Part shown: positions 23,101-34,778 of the stretch, piece by piece | Layout: the number at the start of each line of letters is the position of its first letter | How positions within the stretch are numbered: the first letter of the stretch is position 1 | Assembly: GCA_037974665.1 (NCBI GenBank) | Contig: CM075768.1 | Span: 838,501-902,500, forward strand | Reading direction: 5' to 3' | DNA: 64,000 bases | From: Ehretia macrophylla | Taxonomy: Eukaryota > Streptophyta > Magnoliopsida > Boraginales > Ehretiaceae | Notes under the pieces: model-generated | What the model was told of the DNA's origin: nothing | The model's database searches: none | What the model saw: the letters and a program-made list of their open reading frames with translations, nothing else | Translations under genes and position numbers: made by a program

Positions 23101-25209
23101 AGCACGAACTTTCCAACTAACACGGCATTTTCTTAAAATGTGGTGGTGATGAGTGAATATACATAACACGTATACTCAATGAAGGTGGAATAGATATCGA
23201 GGTGGAGAGAAAGAAAGTCGTGCAATGCAAATAGATAGTTAAGCAATATAACCAATAAGAAAAGCAATCAATATAAACAACCATACAACAAACAATTAAA
23301 GAAAGCATTAACACAACCAATCAAATCTATACCACACTTTGAAGGTCACTCATACGAGCAATGTACCAAGTGATTCGATTCCACAAGCGATATATCAATC
23401 TCGAGCTTGGTGTTAACAACGATGACAATAAGTGTGCAACCACCTTATAACTTCAGTTGGAGTACTCCGGACATACCCTATCAAATCTACGACCTAAATC
23501 TCTCAGGGCGACATCCCTAACAAGATAGGAATAGGACACGGAGCTAGATTACCCAAACCTGGCAGCCCGAGACTGCCTAGAAAGGCCCATCACTCATGCG
23601 CCTGATACTATGCAATGCAATACGAGATATATACCAATAAACAAGCGAGGGCACCAAAGTGTAGATTAGTATCAATATTCAATATATCAATGAATAACAA
23701 TCAATAACAATAACTAATCAGCAATACAAGTTCTATACACATTTCAAGCATTATACAACAACTAAACAAGTAATGGCGGTTCAAACAAGGAAAAATGACA
23801 CATAATACTATTCAATCTCTAACTTTCGAAGGTAATCATGAGCAAACGAGCTACGGGATTGAGAAATTGTCTTCACTACCCTCACCTAAGCACTACAAGG
23901 CACGTTTCTATGCTATTAAACCTTACTTTCCCAACCGGAGCCCGAAAGTCCACCTATTTCATTTAAACTACAGTTATGTTAACCATGCATCCAAACAATG
24001 CCATAACAGTGCCAAAAGTGCTTCCATGCACTTATAAGCCAAACCCCCAACTCTATTTGAGCACGGTCAACACTTGGTCAAATGGCCCTTTCACGTTTCA
24101 TTGTCTAATTTCCGATTTTAACAAAGGGTAATCCGTTTTATTGCATTTTTAATCTTTCTAACACCAATGACACCTAACCAAATCAAGAAATCATAATTCG
24201 GATTGAAAATCCAAAAAATTAGGTTTTTACTATTCATAAAAACACTATTCATTATCTTCCCCGATTCAATTACGCAATTTTAACCATAAAAATCTCTAAA
24301 TAACCACCAAACATTGCTCTACGAACATTATAGAGGCATATTCAAGCATCAAAAGACATTTAAACGCAATAATTATCAAATCTAAGAATTTGAATCAAAA
24401 ATCAAACTTCATAAATATATGCACAAAAGCGTGAAAACCCTCACAAAGATTGAAAGAAAAGACCTGCAAGAACCCTAGCCACGATCCTTGCTCGATTCTA
24501 CGCACGATTGGAGAAGAAAAAATGAAATCAAAATCTTTCTTTTTGGCTCATGAAGTTTCGGTCAAGGGGGGGACATGGGGGAAATTTGGCAATTTGTTTT
24601 GTTTTGATTTTTAGCTTGGTTGTTTATTTAAAAGATGACAAATGGCATTTTGGTCTTTTTGCAAAGTCAAAATCCTTACTTAACATGGTCAAATAAGCTA
24701 TTTTGATGGCATTTAACCTATTCCAAGTTAAAATAATGCAATTAAATGAAAAACAACTAAAAACTAACTAAATTAAACTAAAAATACTATTTTCTGAGTC
24801 CGAGAAATATTCCTTTAACTTTCATTTCCAATGAACTACAATCAAACGGTCAAAACTCGATTGTTACAAAAATGACAAGGAATATTATAAAAATATAAAT
24901 TTTGAAAAGTAGAATAGTAGAATAGTTTAAAACTTACTCCGGCTCAGAGTTACCTTTTCATTTATTTGAAAATAAAATTAATAAGTACAAGAAAATAAAA
25001 CCGAGTATTAAAATAACCAAAATAGTTAATATTCATTTAAAATAATCAATTCAAATATCATTTGAATAGTTTTGAAGAAATATGAAATTATTACTAGAAA
25101 TGAATGTTTAACTGAAAATAAACATGAAATTCAATGCTATCATTTAAGATGACAATTAACTAAATGCAACTAAATGCTATTAAATGCGTGCCGGGTTCGG
25201 GGTATCACA
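20185..25209 (-). mobile_element. LTR C (3' LTR in element orientation), split by solo LTR
   Basis: Reads TGTAACACCCC at the left and GGGGTATCACA at the right; about 2571 bp once the inserted solo LTR and its TSD copy are removed. It matches 26366-28938. Its end sequence (reverse of CTCGTGAGGGGCCGGGGTGTTACA-like) resembles the end of LTR A. AT-rich, without credible genes. Confidence 0.87.
20304..22752 (+). mobile_element. Solo LTR of the B family, nested in LTR C
   Basis: A 2449-bp LTR from TGTGAAACCCC to GGGGCGTGACA, homologous to 15707-18108. It is flanked by a perfect 5-bp TSD, CTAGG, at 20299-20303 and 22753-22757. There is no internal region, so it is a solo LTR left by recombination between the two LTRs of a full element. 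The GC-rich module with the CATGAC/GTCATG hairpin lies at about 21860-22060. Confidence 0.95.
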
Positions 25210-26365
25210 TCCTTCCCCCCTTTAAAACAATTGTGTCTTCACAATTCTTCTTCCAATAGATCAGCATCACCTGAAATCCAACTCTTACCACTCTTCATCG
25301 GTTACTGAGCAAGACACTGAATAAGGACATTCGAAGAAAACTCAACTAAGAAACCCCAGTAGTACTGCTCGAAGATTCCAAAGTAATAAGACCAAATAAA
25401 GGCTCCAAATGATGTCAAGAAAATACCGTGTATCCAATAAGATAGTTAAGCTGAATGCCAACTACAGATTCCTGGCTGAACGAGAAATCTAAGTGAAGAT
25501 CTCAAACATATGCACCATATACCAACTAAACCCCGAGGCCTCGTTCCAGAAAATACCATTAAAGAATCCCAATCACGGTTGTGAATAAAATACCAATAAA
25601 GATTAGAGTAGAGATACTGTAGATAATATTATGTAGTGACCATTAAGAAGTGCCAACAGAGAATACCAAGAGAATGCCCAACAAGCGAATACTAGGAGAA
25701 TGCTCCAAAGAACCAACATATAAAATTCCAATAGAAAACTACTCTTTTATAATTGCTGAGTAGAGAGAGAAAAAAAAACATTAGAAGAATACCAATAACT
25801 AAGCTCCAAAGGCAAACACCAACTCCCAAATAAAGGCTAGTCAAATATTGTTCATTCCCGCCAATCCATTCATCTTGAAAAGTCTACTGTTAGTCATTTT
25901 TCTTCAGGGGAAAAAATTCTTTCTTACCATTTCAACATGACATGTATGAATGCCAAGATATCACATTTATACATATATGCTTTAAACTATTATACAAGCA
26001 TGTTTATAAAACAGTTTATTCAACAAAGTCATTCAAGCACGACAATCAATTCAATCACAACACAACTCGATCCAAGACATTCAAGTACACACATCATAAG
26101 CAGTAATTCAAGCAATCAACAATTCACGAGGTCGATTCGATTCACGAGGTCAATTTGATGCAACTTCACTTCACTTAGCACATATTTAGCACATAACATA
26201 TAACTATATCACATAGGTGTACACATTCAAGTCAAGACACACAATCTCACATACAGGCACACACTTTCAAGACACACTCAACAAGCACATATTCAAGGGT
26301 TACTACCCGACAGACTGAGAACTCTGTCATGGCTGAGAGATGTCTCAGCTAGCTCTGATACCACT
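25210..26365 (-). mobile_element. Internal region of element C (non-coding, microrepeat-rich)
   Basis: Bounded by the reversed polypurine tract (25210-25224) and the reversed primer site (26352-26363, TGGTATCAGAGC on the minus strand). About 25340-25860 is full of ATACCAATA, AATTCC and AATGCC units, the reverse complement of the GGTATTC-type repeats in A. About 25890-26300 resembles the A internal region next to its primer site. No gag or pol remains. Confidence 0.85.
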
Positions 26366-28938
26366 TGTAATGCCCTGGCCCCTCACGAGACTGGGAATTC
26401 TATTAATCAAGCTAATCTCAACCCGATACCAAACCCGAACATAATTTTTAGAGAAAAACGAACGGAGTCTTCCCTATTCCTAGGGCAAAACCAAAACCTG
26501 CAAACAAAATATAAATGGACCAGTACCTTGTCCAACCATTCACAACTCCTTAAGGCCATTCGAGACTTGGTTCTCAACAATTAAACACAACAAATATATA
26601 TTCCCAAGTTCCAAGACTATCCTATCCTTTTCCTTTAAGTAGATACATTCATGCATTGAGTTTAAGCTATACTGCCTGAATACATAAACTAGTTTACCAT
26701 ACCATTCCAATACCCTAGTTAAACTTAAATTATATATCCTTTAACACTAAATACATACAATACATGAAAACATATATCTTTGCATCTTTCTACAACTCAA
26801 CCACATAACACGCAAGATAACTCTTCAAGCACTAACTTTCCAGCTAACATGACATTTTCCTGAAATGTGGTGGTGAGGAATGAGTATACACAACACGTAT
26901 ACTCAGTGAGGGCGGAATAGATATCGCGGTGGAGAGAAAGAAAGTAGTGCAATGCAAATAGACAGTTAAGCAATATAACCAATAAGAAAAACAATCAATA
27001 TAAACAACAATACAACAAACAATTAAATAAAGCATTAATACAACCAATCAAAGCTATATCATACTTTGAAGGTCACAGTTCATTCATACGAGCAATGTAC
27101 CAAGTGATTCGATTCCACAAGCGATACATCAATCTTGAGCTTGATATTAACAGCGATGACAATAAGCGCGCAACCACCTTATAACTTCAGCTGGAGTACT
27201 CTCGACATACCCCATCAAATCTACGACCCAACAAGAATGGGAATAGGACACGGAACTAGAGCACCCAACCCTGGTAGCTCGAGACTGCCCAAAGAGGCCC
27301 ATCACTCACGCATCTAACACTATGCAATGCAATACGAGATACATATCAATAAACAAGTGAGGGCACCAAAGTGCAGATTAGTATCAATATTCAATATATC
27401 AATGAATAACAATCAATAACAATAACTAATCAGCAATACAAGTTCTATACACATTTCAAGCATTATACAACAGCTAAACAAGTGATGGTTCTTCAAATAG
27501 GGAAAATCGACAAATAATACTATTTAATCTCTAACTTTCGAAGGTAATCGCGAGCAAACGAGCTACGGGATTGAGAAACTGTCTTCACTACCCTTACCTA
27601 GGCACTACAAGGCATGTTTTTATGCTATTAAACCTCACTTTCCCAACCGGAGCCCGAAAGTCCACCTACTGCATTTAAACTATAGCTATGTTAACCGGGC
27701 ATCCAATCAATGCCACAACATCTCCAAAAGTTCTTCCATGCACTCACAAGCCAAACCCCCATCTCAATTCGATCACGGTCAACATTTGGCCAAATGGCCC
27801 TTTTACGTTTCATTGTCTAATTTCTGATTTTAACAAAGGGTAATCCGTTTTTATTGCATTTTTAATCTTTCCAACACTAATCGCACCTAACCGAATCAAG
27901 AAATCGCAATTCGGATAAAAAATCTGATAAATTAGGTTTTTACTATTCATAAAACACTATTCATTATCTTCCCCGATTCAATTACGCAATTCTAACCATA
28001 AAATTTTCTAAATAACCACCAAACATTGCTCTACGAACATTATAAAGGCATATTCAAGCATCAAAAGACATTTAAATACAATAATTATCAAATCTAAGAA
28101 TTTGAATCAAAAATCAAACTTCATAAATATATGCACAAAAGCGTGAAAACCTTCACAGAGATTGAAGGAGAAGACCCGCAAGAACCCTAGCCACGGTCCT
28201 TGCTCGATTCTACGCACGATTGGAGAAGAAAAAATGAAATCAAAATCTTTCTTTTTGGCTCATGAAGCTTCGGTCAAGGGGGAGGGTTCGGTCAAGGGGG
28301 GACATGGGGGGAATTTGGCAATTTGTTTTGTTTTGATTTTTAGCTTTGTTGTTTATTTAAAAGATGACAAAAGGCATTTTGGTCTTTTTGCAAAGTCAAA
28401 ATCCTTACTTAACATGGTCAAATAAGCTATTTTGATGGCATTTAACCTATTCCCAGTTAAAACAATGCAATTAAATGAAAAACAACTAAAAACTAACTAA
28501 ATTAAACTAAAAACACTATTTACTAAGTCCGAGAAATATTCCTTTAAGTTTCATTTCCAATGAACTACGATCGAACGATCAAAACTCGATTGTTACAAAA
28601 ATGACAAGGAATATTATAAAAATATAAATTTTGAAAAGTAGAATAGTAGAATAGTTTAAAACTTACTCCGGCTCGGAGTTACTTTTCCATTTATTTGAAA
28701 ATAAAATTAATAAGTACAAGAAAATAAAATCAAGTATTAAAATAACCAAAATAGTTAAAATTCATTTAAAATAATCAATTCAAATATCATTTGAATAGTT
28801 TTGAAGAAATATGAAATTATTACTAGAAATAATTGTTTAACTAAAAATAAACATGAAATTCAATGCTATCATTTAATATGACAATTAATTAAATGCAACT
28901 AAATGCTATTAAATGCGTGCTGGGTTCGGGGTATCACA
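26366..28938 (-). mobile_element. LTR C (5' LTR in element orientation)
   Basis: Runs TGTAATGCCC to GGGGTATCACA, 2573 bp, and matches the other C LTR. It carries a small tandem duplication at about 28271-28306 (GGTCAAGGGGG repeated) lacking in the first copy near 24556. The open frame across 28162-28425 is in this LTR and is not supported as a gene. Confidence 0.87.
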
Positions 28939-29763
28939 CCTTTTGCTTTAGTCTATATGATTTCTTACCATTTTGTTGGTGATCCAATCATATATCAAGA
29001 ACGAACATCTGAGAATCTCCAGAACCTTAGATGTAGAAGATTGCAAGATTTCCGATGGTATAAGGATGTCTTTCTTAGTAAGTTATACCAACGACCATAT
29101 AACAATGCCAGTTATTGGAAATAAAGATTTTTATCTGGACTTCCAAATTTATTTGCCCAGCAGGTGAAAGATGCCCTTTCAGTTGAATTCCCAGACTTAA
29201 ATTACAGTCTTATGACTTTTGGAGATATCATAAGTCATATTAACAAAGTTGCTTTGAAGATTTGTACCGATCTTCATTTCAAAGCCCAGTTAAAGAAACA
29301 GAACCTCACTTCCAGAAATGAGTTAGGAAATTGGTGTGAACAGTACAACATGGAACGTATCTAGCCTCCTCATACTAAAAGAACTCATAAGTCTAGATCA
29401 CATAGATTTAAGGCACATCATACAAGAAAGAATTATAGATCTTTTAGATCATTTAAAAAGAAGAAACATTACCAGAAGTTTCCCTAAAAAAAATTGAAAC
29501 CTAGGCATAATAAGGATAGTAAAAAACAACAGAATTCCTCTATCTGTTTCAAGTGCGGCAAGCCTGGCCACTTTGCCAAAACCTGCAGGCTTAGATCCAG
29601 AATACAACAGTTAGATTTAGATGAAGAAACTAAGAATAGCTTTATTTAGATCATTGACCAATATGAGTCTGAATCAAGTACAAGTTCTTCACAAGAATGT
29701 TCTAGTGAAGATAACATCAACCAGATTGGTACAGATTACTACTCCAGTAGTAGTACAAAATCT
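28939..29763 (+). pseudogene. Coat protein, second part with CCHC zinc finger (pararetrovirus)
   Basis: Continues the coat reading after element C: HFVGDP, FPDLNYSLMTFGDIISHIN, then a Lys/Arg-rich tract and a zinc knuckle at 29545-29586 (CFKCGKPGHFAKTC, CX2CX4HX4C), followed by an acidic Ser-rich tail. The zinc knuckle binds viral RNA during packaging. Breaks include a frameshift near 29121, a TAG near 29362 and a TAA near 29488. Confidence 0.82.
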
Positions 29764-30295
29764 TAACTAGATTGCGCCTGTCCCAGTAAAGGACCATCTT
29801 TCTGTAACAAGAAACTTAATGTCCTCACAGATTCTTACAGTCTCATGCTAGACATGAATAGTTAAATAACAGACCCAGAAGAACGACAAGTCTATCTTCT
29901 TAAGCTCAAGGAGTTTATTGACCAGAAAGAAGAAAGACATGTTATGATTATTCCCAGAGAGACTCAAAAGACCAATTATTCTGAAGTCTTAACCTATTTC
30001 CAGAAAAAAGAAAAGTTTACCAATAGGAATCTCTGATCTCCAAGCCGAGATCAACTAGTTAAAACAAGAGGTTCGAGAACTAAGAAAAGATAGTTATAGA
30101 ATTGACTAGCTAGAACAAGAAGTTCTACTTCTTAAATTAGATAGTCAGTTAGATTTACAAGAACATCATCAGGATGATGATCAGTTAGATAAACAAACTC
30201 AGATTGCTTTAGGCAAACTGAAAGCCGACTAGCCAGATTGTAGTAGTCCCAAAGAACAGGAAGAAAGAGAAGATTATCTTAATCTTCTTACCAGA
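29764..30295 (+). pseudogene. Region between coat and protease (pararetrovirus), decayed
   Basis: Charged, coiled-coil-like coding traces can be read in pieces (Glu/Lys/Leu-rich), broken by several stops. It probably links coat and protease in the polyprotein. I recognise no catalytic motif. Confidence 0.5.
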
Positions 30296-30718
30296 ATGCC
30301 ATATCATAAATGGTATGTCAAATTGACCATAGTCACCGAGGACTATAAATTCGATACCATAGCACTTCTTGATTCAGGAGCTGATATGAACTGCATTCAA
30401 GAAGGAATTATTCCTACCAGATTTTGTGAAAAAACCAAAGAGAAGCTTTCTACAGTTGACTCTACTAGATTACAGATTCAGTATAAGTTATCTTGTGCAC
30501 ATGTTGGCAACAAAGGAATTTGTTTTCCAACCAGTTTTGTTTTAACTAAACAGATAAATTCCGAAGTCATTTTAGGGAATCCTTTTCTCTAGTCTTTATT
30601 CCATTTTTATGCCACAGAAAAAGGAATTTTAACACAAGTTTTAGGAAAAACAGTTTTATTTCCATTCTTTTATCCTTCAATAAAACGTGAAGTAAGCAAA
30701 ATTCAAAGGAAATAAAAC
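30296..30718 (+). pseudogene. Aspartic protease (pararetrovirus)
   Basis: The first open part (30296-30592) holds the active-site motif LLDSGAD with Asp encoded at 30371-30373, and the later EVILGNPFL typical of retropepsins. This enzyme would cut the viral polyprotein. A TAG at 30590-30592 ends the frame, though coding similarity seems to continue to about 30713. Confidence 0.82.
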
Positions 30719-30759
30719 CAGATTTAATTTCTCAAACAAGACATCGATAGTCTTCGTAT

Positions 30760-31640
30760 TGAGAATCATATTTCAAAACAATTGCAATCAATCCAGGATT
30801 TTCAAACCAGACTTGAAAAAGAAGTATGTTCAGAACTTCCTACAGCCTTTTGGAATAGGAAAAAGCATATTATTTCTTTACCTTATGAATAAAAATTTCA
30901 AGAAAAACATATTCCTACAAAAGCTCGTCACATTCAGATGAGTCAGCAATACTTAGATTTATGCAAAATAGAAATCCATAGTTTAATAGATAAGAAGCTC
31001 ATTCGACCTAGTAAAAGCCTATGGTCGTGTGTTGCATTTTATGTTAATAAGCATGCAGAGAAGGAATAAGGAGTTCCTAGATTAGTCATCAATTACAAAC
31101 CTTTAAACAAGGTTTTACAATGGATTAGGTATCCCATACCTAACAAATATGATCTCCTTAAGATACTGTACCAGGCTCAAGTCTTCTCCAAGTTTGATAT
31201 GAAATCAGGTTTTTGGCAAATCCAGATTTTAGGGGAGGATAAGTATAAGACTGCCTTCACAGTACCTTTTGGCCAGTACGAATGGAATGTCATGCCATTC
31301 GGCCTTAAGAATACCCCTTCAGAATTTTAGAACATTATGAACCAGATCTTTAATTAGTTTACTAGTTTTACCATTGTTTACATTGATGATGTTTTAGTCT
31401 TTAGTAATGACATACATCAACATTGGAAGCATTTGCATTCATTTTTTAAAGTTATTAAACAAAATGGTCTTGGGGTTTCTGCACCCAAGATTAAGCTTTT
31501 TCCAAACAAAAATAAGATTCCTTGGACATATGATTTCATTCAGAAAAATTACACCTATCCAAAGAACCTTAGATTTTGCAGAAAACTTTCTAGATGTTTT
31601 AACAAAAAAGACACAGTTACAGAGATTCTTAGGAATTATT
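30760..31640 (+). pseudogene. Reverse transcriptase (pararetrovirus)
   Basis: RT blocks are in order: a proline/basic start near 30890, VINYKPLN, FSKFDMKSGFWQI, MPFGLKN and YIDD (31379-31390). It would copy viral RNA to DNA. Stops lie at 31067-31069, 31328-31330 and 31355-31357, with a frameshift between about 31440 and 31500. Two of the stops are TAG where the context predicts CAG. The fragment at 18163-18226 duplicates part of this block. Confidence 0.88.
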
Positions 31641-32213
31641 AATTATGTCACAAATTTCCATCCTGGCATTTGCCACATTTGTAAACCATTATTTGAACGA
31701 CTCAAGAAGAATCCCCCAGCATGGTCTGAGGTTCACCCTAGAGCTGTTCGAGAAATCAAAAAACAAGTTAAAGTTTTACCAATTTTGACTTTATGTCAAC
31801 CGGATGCCCCAAAGATAGTTCAGACTAATGCTTTTGAATTAGGATTTGGAGGTATTTTAATCCAGATTTTAAAAGGAAAGGAACACATTGTTCGATTTCA
31901 TTTAGGCACTTGGAATAGTGCTCAGCAGAACTATTCCACAGTTAAAAAAGAAATTTTATCAATTGTCTTGTGCATTTCAAAATTCCAAGATCATTTATTA
32001 AATCAAAAATTTATAGTTCGTGTTGACTGCCAGTCAGCCAAAGTTGTCCTAGCTAAGGACGTTAAAAATATAGCATCAAAAAGGATTTTTGCCAGATGGC
32101 AAGCAATTTTATCCATTTTTTATTTTGATATCCAGTACATCAACGGAATTGACAATTCAATCCCTGATTTTCTTACCAGAGAATTCCTTACAGGCCACGT
32201 GCCTATCACATAG
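31407..32213 (+). pseudogene. RT connection and RNase H (pararetrovirus)
   Basis: An open 268-codon stretch with the RT end (FLGHMIS, FLGIINYVTNFHP) and an RNase H domain (FGGILIQ, YSTVKKEIL, VRVDCQSAK, DFLTREF). In the first RNase H block the usual catalytic Asp position reads Asn (QTNAFELGFGG), which would disable it. It overlaps the previous entry because a frameshift moves the reading frame. RNase H would remove the RNA template. Confidence 0.85.
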
Positions 32214-32386
32214 GATTCCTTTGGGAATACCAATCCAGTTTTCTTTTTGCAGATTTTACCAGCAGCGGAATTCAAAGAGTTCTTTTCAATTCCACCGAAT
32301 TAACCAGATTCGAACTCCGTTTCAATTCCATTTCCGTCTTTAAATTTTGCCATTCAAGAAGTAGAGGGCATACACTACTGAAAACA

Positions 32387-33707
32387 ATGGCACCAAAGAA
32401 AGATAAAGGCAAAGCTAAGAGTTTTGACATTAGCTCCTACGCCCAGAAAGCTGCAATTCCACAAACACCAGTAAAAACAGAATCATCTTCCTCAACAACG
32501 AAGATGCAAGACAAACTGATAACCTATACACCAGATACACAACAGACACCCCTAAGTACAAACCTCACAGTTTTAGGGTCTTTGACCCTACAGAAATCAC
32601 TAATCAGTGTTCATGCAGGTTTTGCAGGAACTTCATCTTCAAAGACACCAGTCATTAACAGGTTTCAGCCACTTGTTACTCGGCCAAAACAAACCCCAGA
32701 GCCCAAACAATTACCCATATAAAGAACACCATACATTACAAGAACGTCTTTGATCAAATCATGGTCACAGAACCAGAACACTTCAAACAGAATCCCCAGA
32801 TCTCTGCAGATGAATTTGCTCTTTCATTTCTCCACCCTCAGAGCAACTAAATCCCAGATAATACATTCAAAACCCAGAGTTACTATAAGGCCATCCTCAT
32901 AGCAACAAAATCCATTGAATTTTTCCCAAACAACCAGACGAGTATAGCTACATTAAACTCCAGACAGTGATCTCTTTAGAACAATAGGGACAACCCCTAC
33001 ACAGAACAAAACAACTACCAGTTGATAGACCATATAGAGACTATACATATTATGATTATATTATGGCATGGTACTGATGTTTCTTCCGCCAAAATAATAA
33101 ACATTATTTGTCATGGTTTTTTATGTTCAAACTATCATTTCCAGTTCAAGTCCCAAATTGGTTTATCCAATGGTGGGCATCCTATGGCCCAATCCCAGAA
33201 ATACTCCCAAAACCAGTTTTTCAAGGTTTTCAGCTTTTCTTACAAAAATGGCAAGCCCCAGATCATCTTGCCTACTTACTCCCATTTTTTGTTCTTTACA
33301 GATATTTTTACGTAACTTGGATTTTTATGTCTGAGTTCGTATTCCAGCATACTTCCTATGGAAGTCAGAATGTTGTTCCATCTTTTGGAAGAACACACAA
33401 AGTCAAGTGGTGGGATAAAATGAACAACGCCACATGTTCAACACCAAAAGTCCAATCATGGCTCAATGCCAATCAAAAGCAACAGAAGGCCATCCCAATG
33501 GCTCAACAAGAATTTATGTCTCTCAAGAATCAGCTTCAGTCCAAATTGGCTACAGCTACCAACCTTGATGAGATGCATGCCATCAGGTTCCAACTCTAGG
33601 AGTTGGCATCAGAGAAAGAATCAGACAAGGCATCAGAACACAGTCAACCTAATGACATAAGTGACCAGAACGAGGATGACTACTACGGCATCGAAACCCG
33701 ACAATGA
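32387..33707 (+). pseudogene. Second ORF of the pararetrovirus, function unknown
   Basis: Starts at ATG 32387 about 175 bp after the RNase H stop with a Lys-rich, low-complexity start. After stops near 32720 and 32850 and frame changes, coding resumes at 33108-33599 with an aromatic-rich block (VPNWFIQWWASYGPIPEILP) and ends with an acidic tail before TGA 33705-33707. A separate downstream ORF of unknown function is reported for florendoviruses; it may correspond, or be a distant translation-activator-like protein. No enzymatic motif is seen. Confidence 0.6.
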
Positions 33708-34778
33708 ACCAACAGGGTTTCATTTCTAAGTTCCCTGACAAAAACTTAGAAATAAACCTGTTTCTTCATGCGTTCTGGCCAAAAACGTATGACCAGATGA
33801 GTTTTTCGATGTTCTCATCAAAAACATAGGACATATAGGTGCAACTTCCCTTCTGAAGTTGAATAGATTGAGTTTTGTTCTCCTAGGTTCTTTTCAAAAA
33901 CTATGGTACAACGGTAAGACTTCCCCTCTCTGAAGTCAATGGTTACTGAAGAATTCCATAAAACTTCAGCTAGTCTAGTTCAAATGGCAACTGGTAAAGA
34001 TATCTCAAGTCCGTTGGTGGGTGTGGATTCCCCAAAAAGCAAAATGGAATTCATTTTAATATTTATTTTATCTATAATTCGTTGTCGAGGCCATGGATGA
34101 AGGTACTGCAGTAAGTTATGTAGAAGGCGTAAGACGCGTGTAAGACAATTGGCCAGTCCTAGGATAGTTCTGAGATTCCAGAGAATAGTAGATAGCACTA
34201 TGTATTTTCTTTGTATTTAGGGAATTTTATACCAGTCAATGTTTTTGTATGTATTTAATTGTATTGTCGACATTGTACTGGATCAGATGAAGACAACCAG
34301 CTTCTTCAGTACATAGCCAAGTCAAGATTCCGCCAGACACAATGATCACAAGAAGACAAAATTACTTTTGGTCACAGTAAAAGTAATCCAGTCAAAAAAC
34401 ACAATTATCACAAGACAACAAAACAAGATTCGGCCACAGTAACCAGTCGACACTATTCATAAATAGTTAAATTCACTTTTGACATTTCCAACTTGTACTA
34501 TTTTAGTATTCTTTTTGAATCCTATAAGTTGTAACCTTCTTTCATTCTGAGAAGAGAATCGAATCCGATTTTCTTCTATTCTACCAGTTTAGATTACATA
34601 GTACGGATCTACCAGTATAACCTTATCCCCAATTTCAATACAAGTAAGTGACTTGGTCTCTAATATCTTTTTGTTTCATTCTTTTCAGTTTTCTATTAAT
34701 TAATTCTTATCTTTCCTGCTTTCTTAATTTATATTTATGGCTTTCCTTTCCTGCATCTTCCTGGGCTATTTCTGGTAT
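33708..34778 (+). promoter_or_regulatory. Viral intergenic region and leader (pararetrovirus)
   Basis: Non-coding sequence following the last viral ORF. Caulimovirid genomes carry the pregenomic RNA promoter and leader here. A TATA-like CATAAATAG at 34457-34465 is a weak candidate. About 34568-34621 is copied in inverted form at 18109-18162. The viral match seems to stop at TGGTAT (34773-34778), the start of a tRNA-Met primer site, followed at once by TA repeats of the host element. Confidence 0.55.

Larger units (their letters stand above)
20185..28938 (-). mobile_element. Non-coding LTR element C, nested in the viral coat region
   Basis: Two LTRs (20185-25209, with an inserted solo LTR, and 26366-28938) flank a 1156-bp internal region. 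Element orientation is minus: polypurine tract at 25210-25224 and primer binding site at 26352-26363 are both reversed. The target CCTTT is seen at 20179-20183 and 28939-28943, with one extra G at 20184, so the TSD is slightly imperfect. Without the nested solo LTR the element is about 6.3 kb. No gag or pol is present. The LTRs differ at scattered positions by a few percent, so C is older than A. Confidence 0.88.
18109..34778 (+). mobile_element. Endogenous pararetrovirus (Caulimoviridae, florendovirus-like), decayed and split
   Basis: The pieces read in viral order on the + strand: movement-protein part, coat protein, CCHC zinc finger, aspartic protease, RT, RNase H, a second ORF, then a leader. 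There are no LTRs or integrase, as expected for a caulimovirid. Many stops and frameshifts show it cannot encode working proteins. Element C (20185-28938) splits the coat region and element B borders its left end. A single polyprotein arrangement followed by a second ORF resembles florendoviruses or petuviruses; I prefer florendovirus but cannot prove it without a tree. Confidence 0.85.

Noticed and set aside
23795-24037. 80-codon frame in LTR C
   Set aside because: Low-complexity product, absent from the second C LTR, no motif.
28162-28425. 87-codon frame in LTR C copy 2
   Set aside because: Created partly by a local duplication not found in the other LTR; no family pattern.
33980-34198. 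Open frame on the minus strand of the viral intergenic region
   Set aside because: Antisense to viral leader, no recognisable product.
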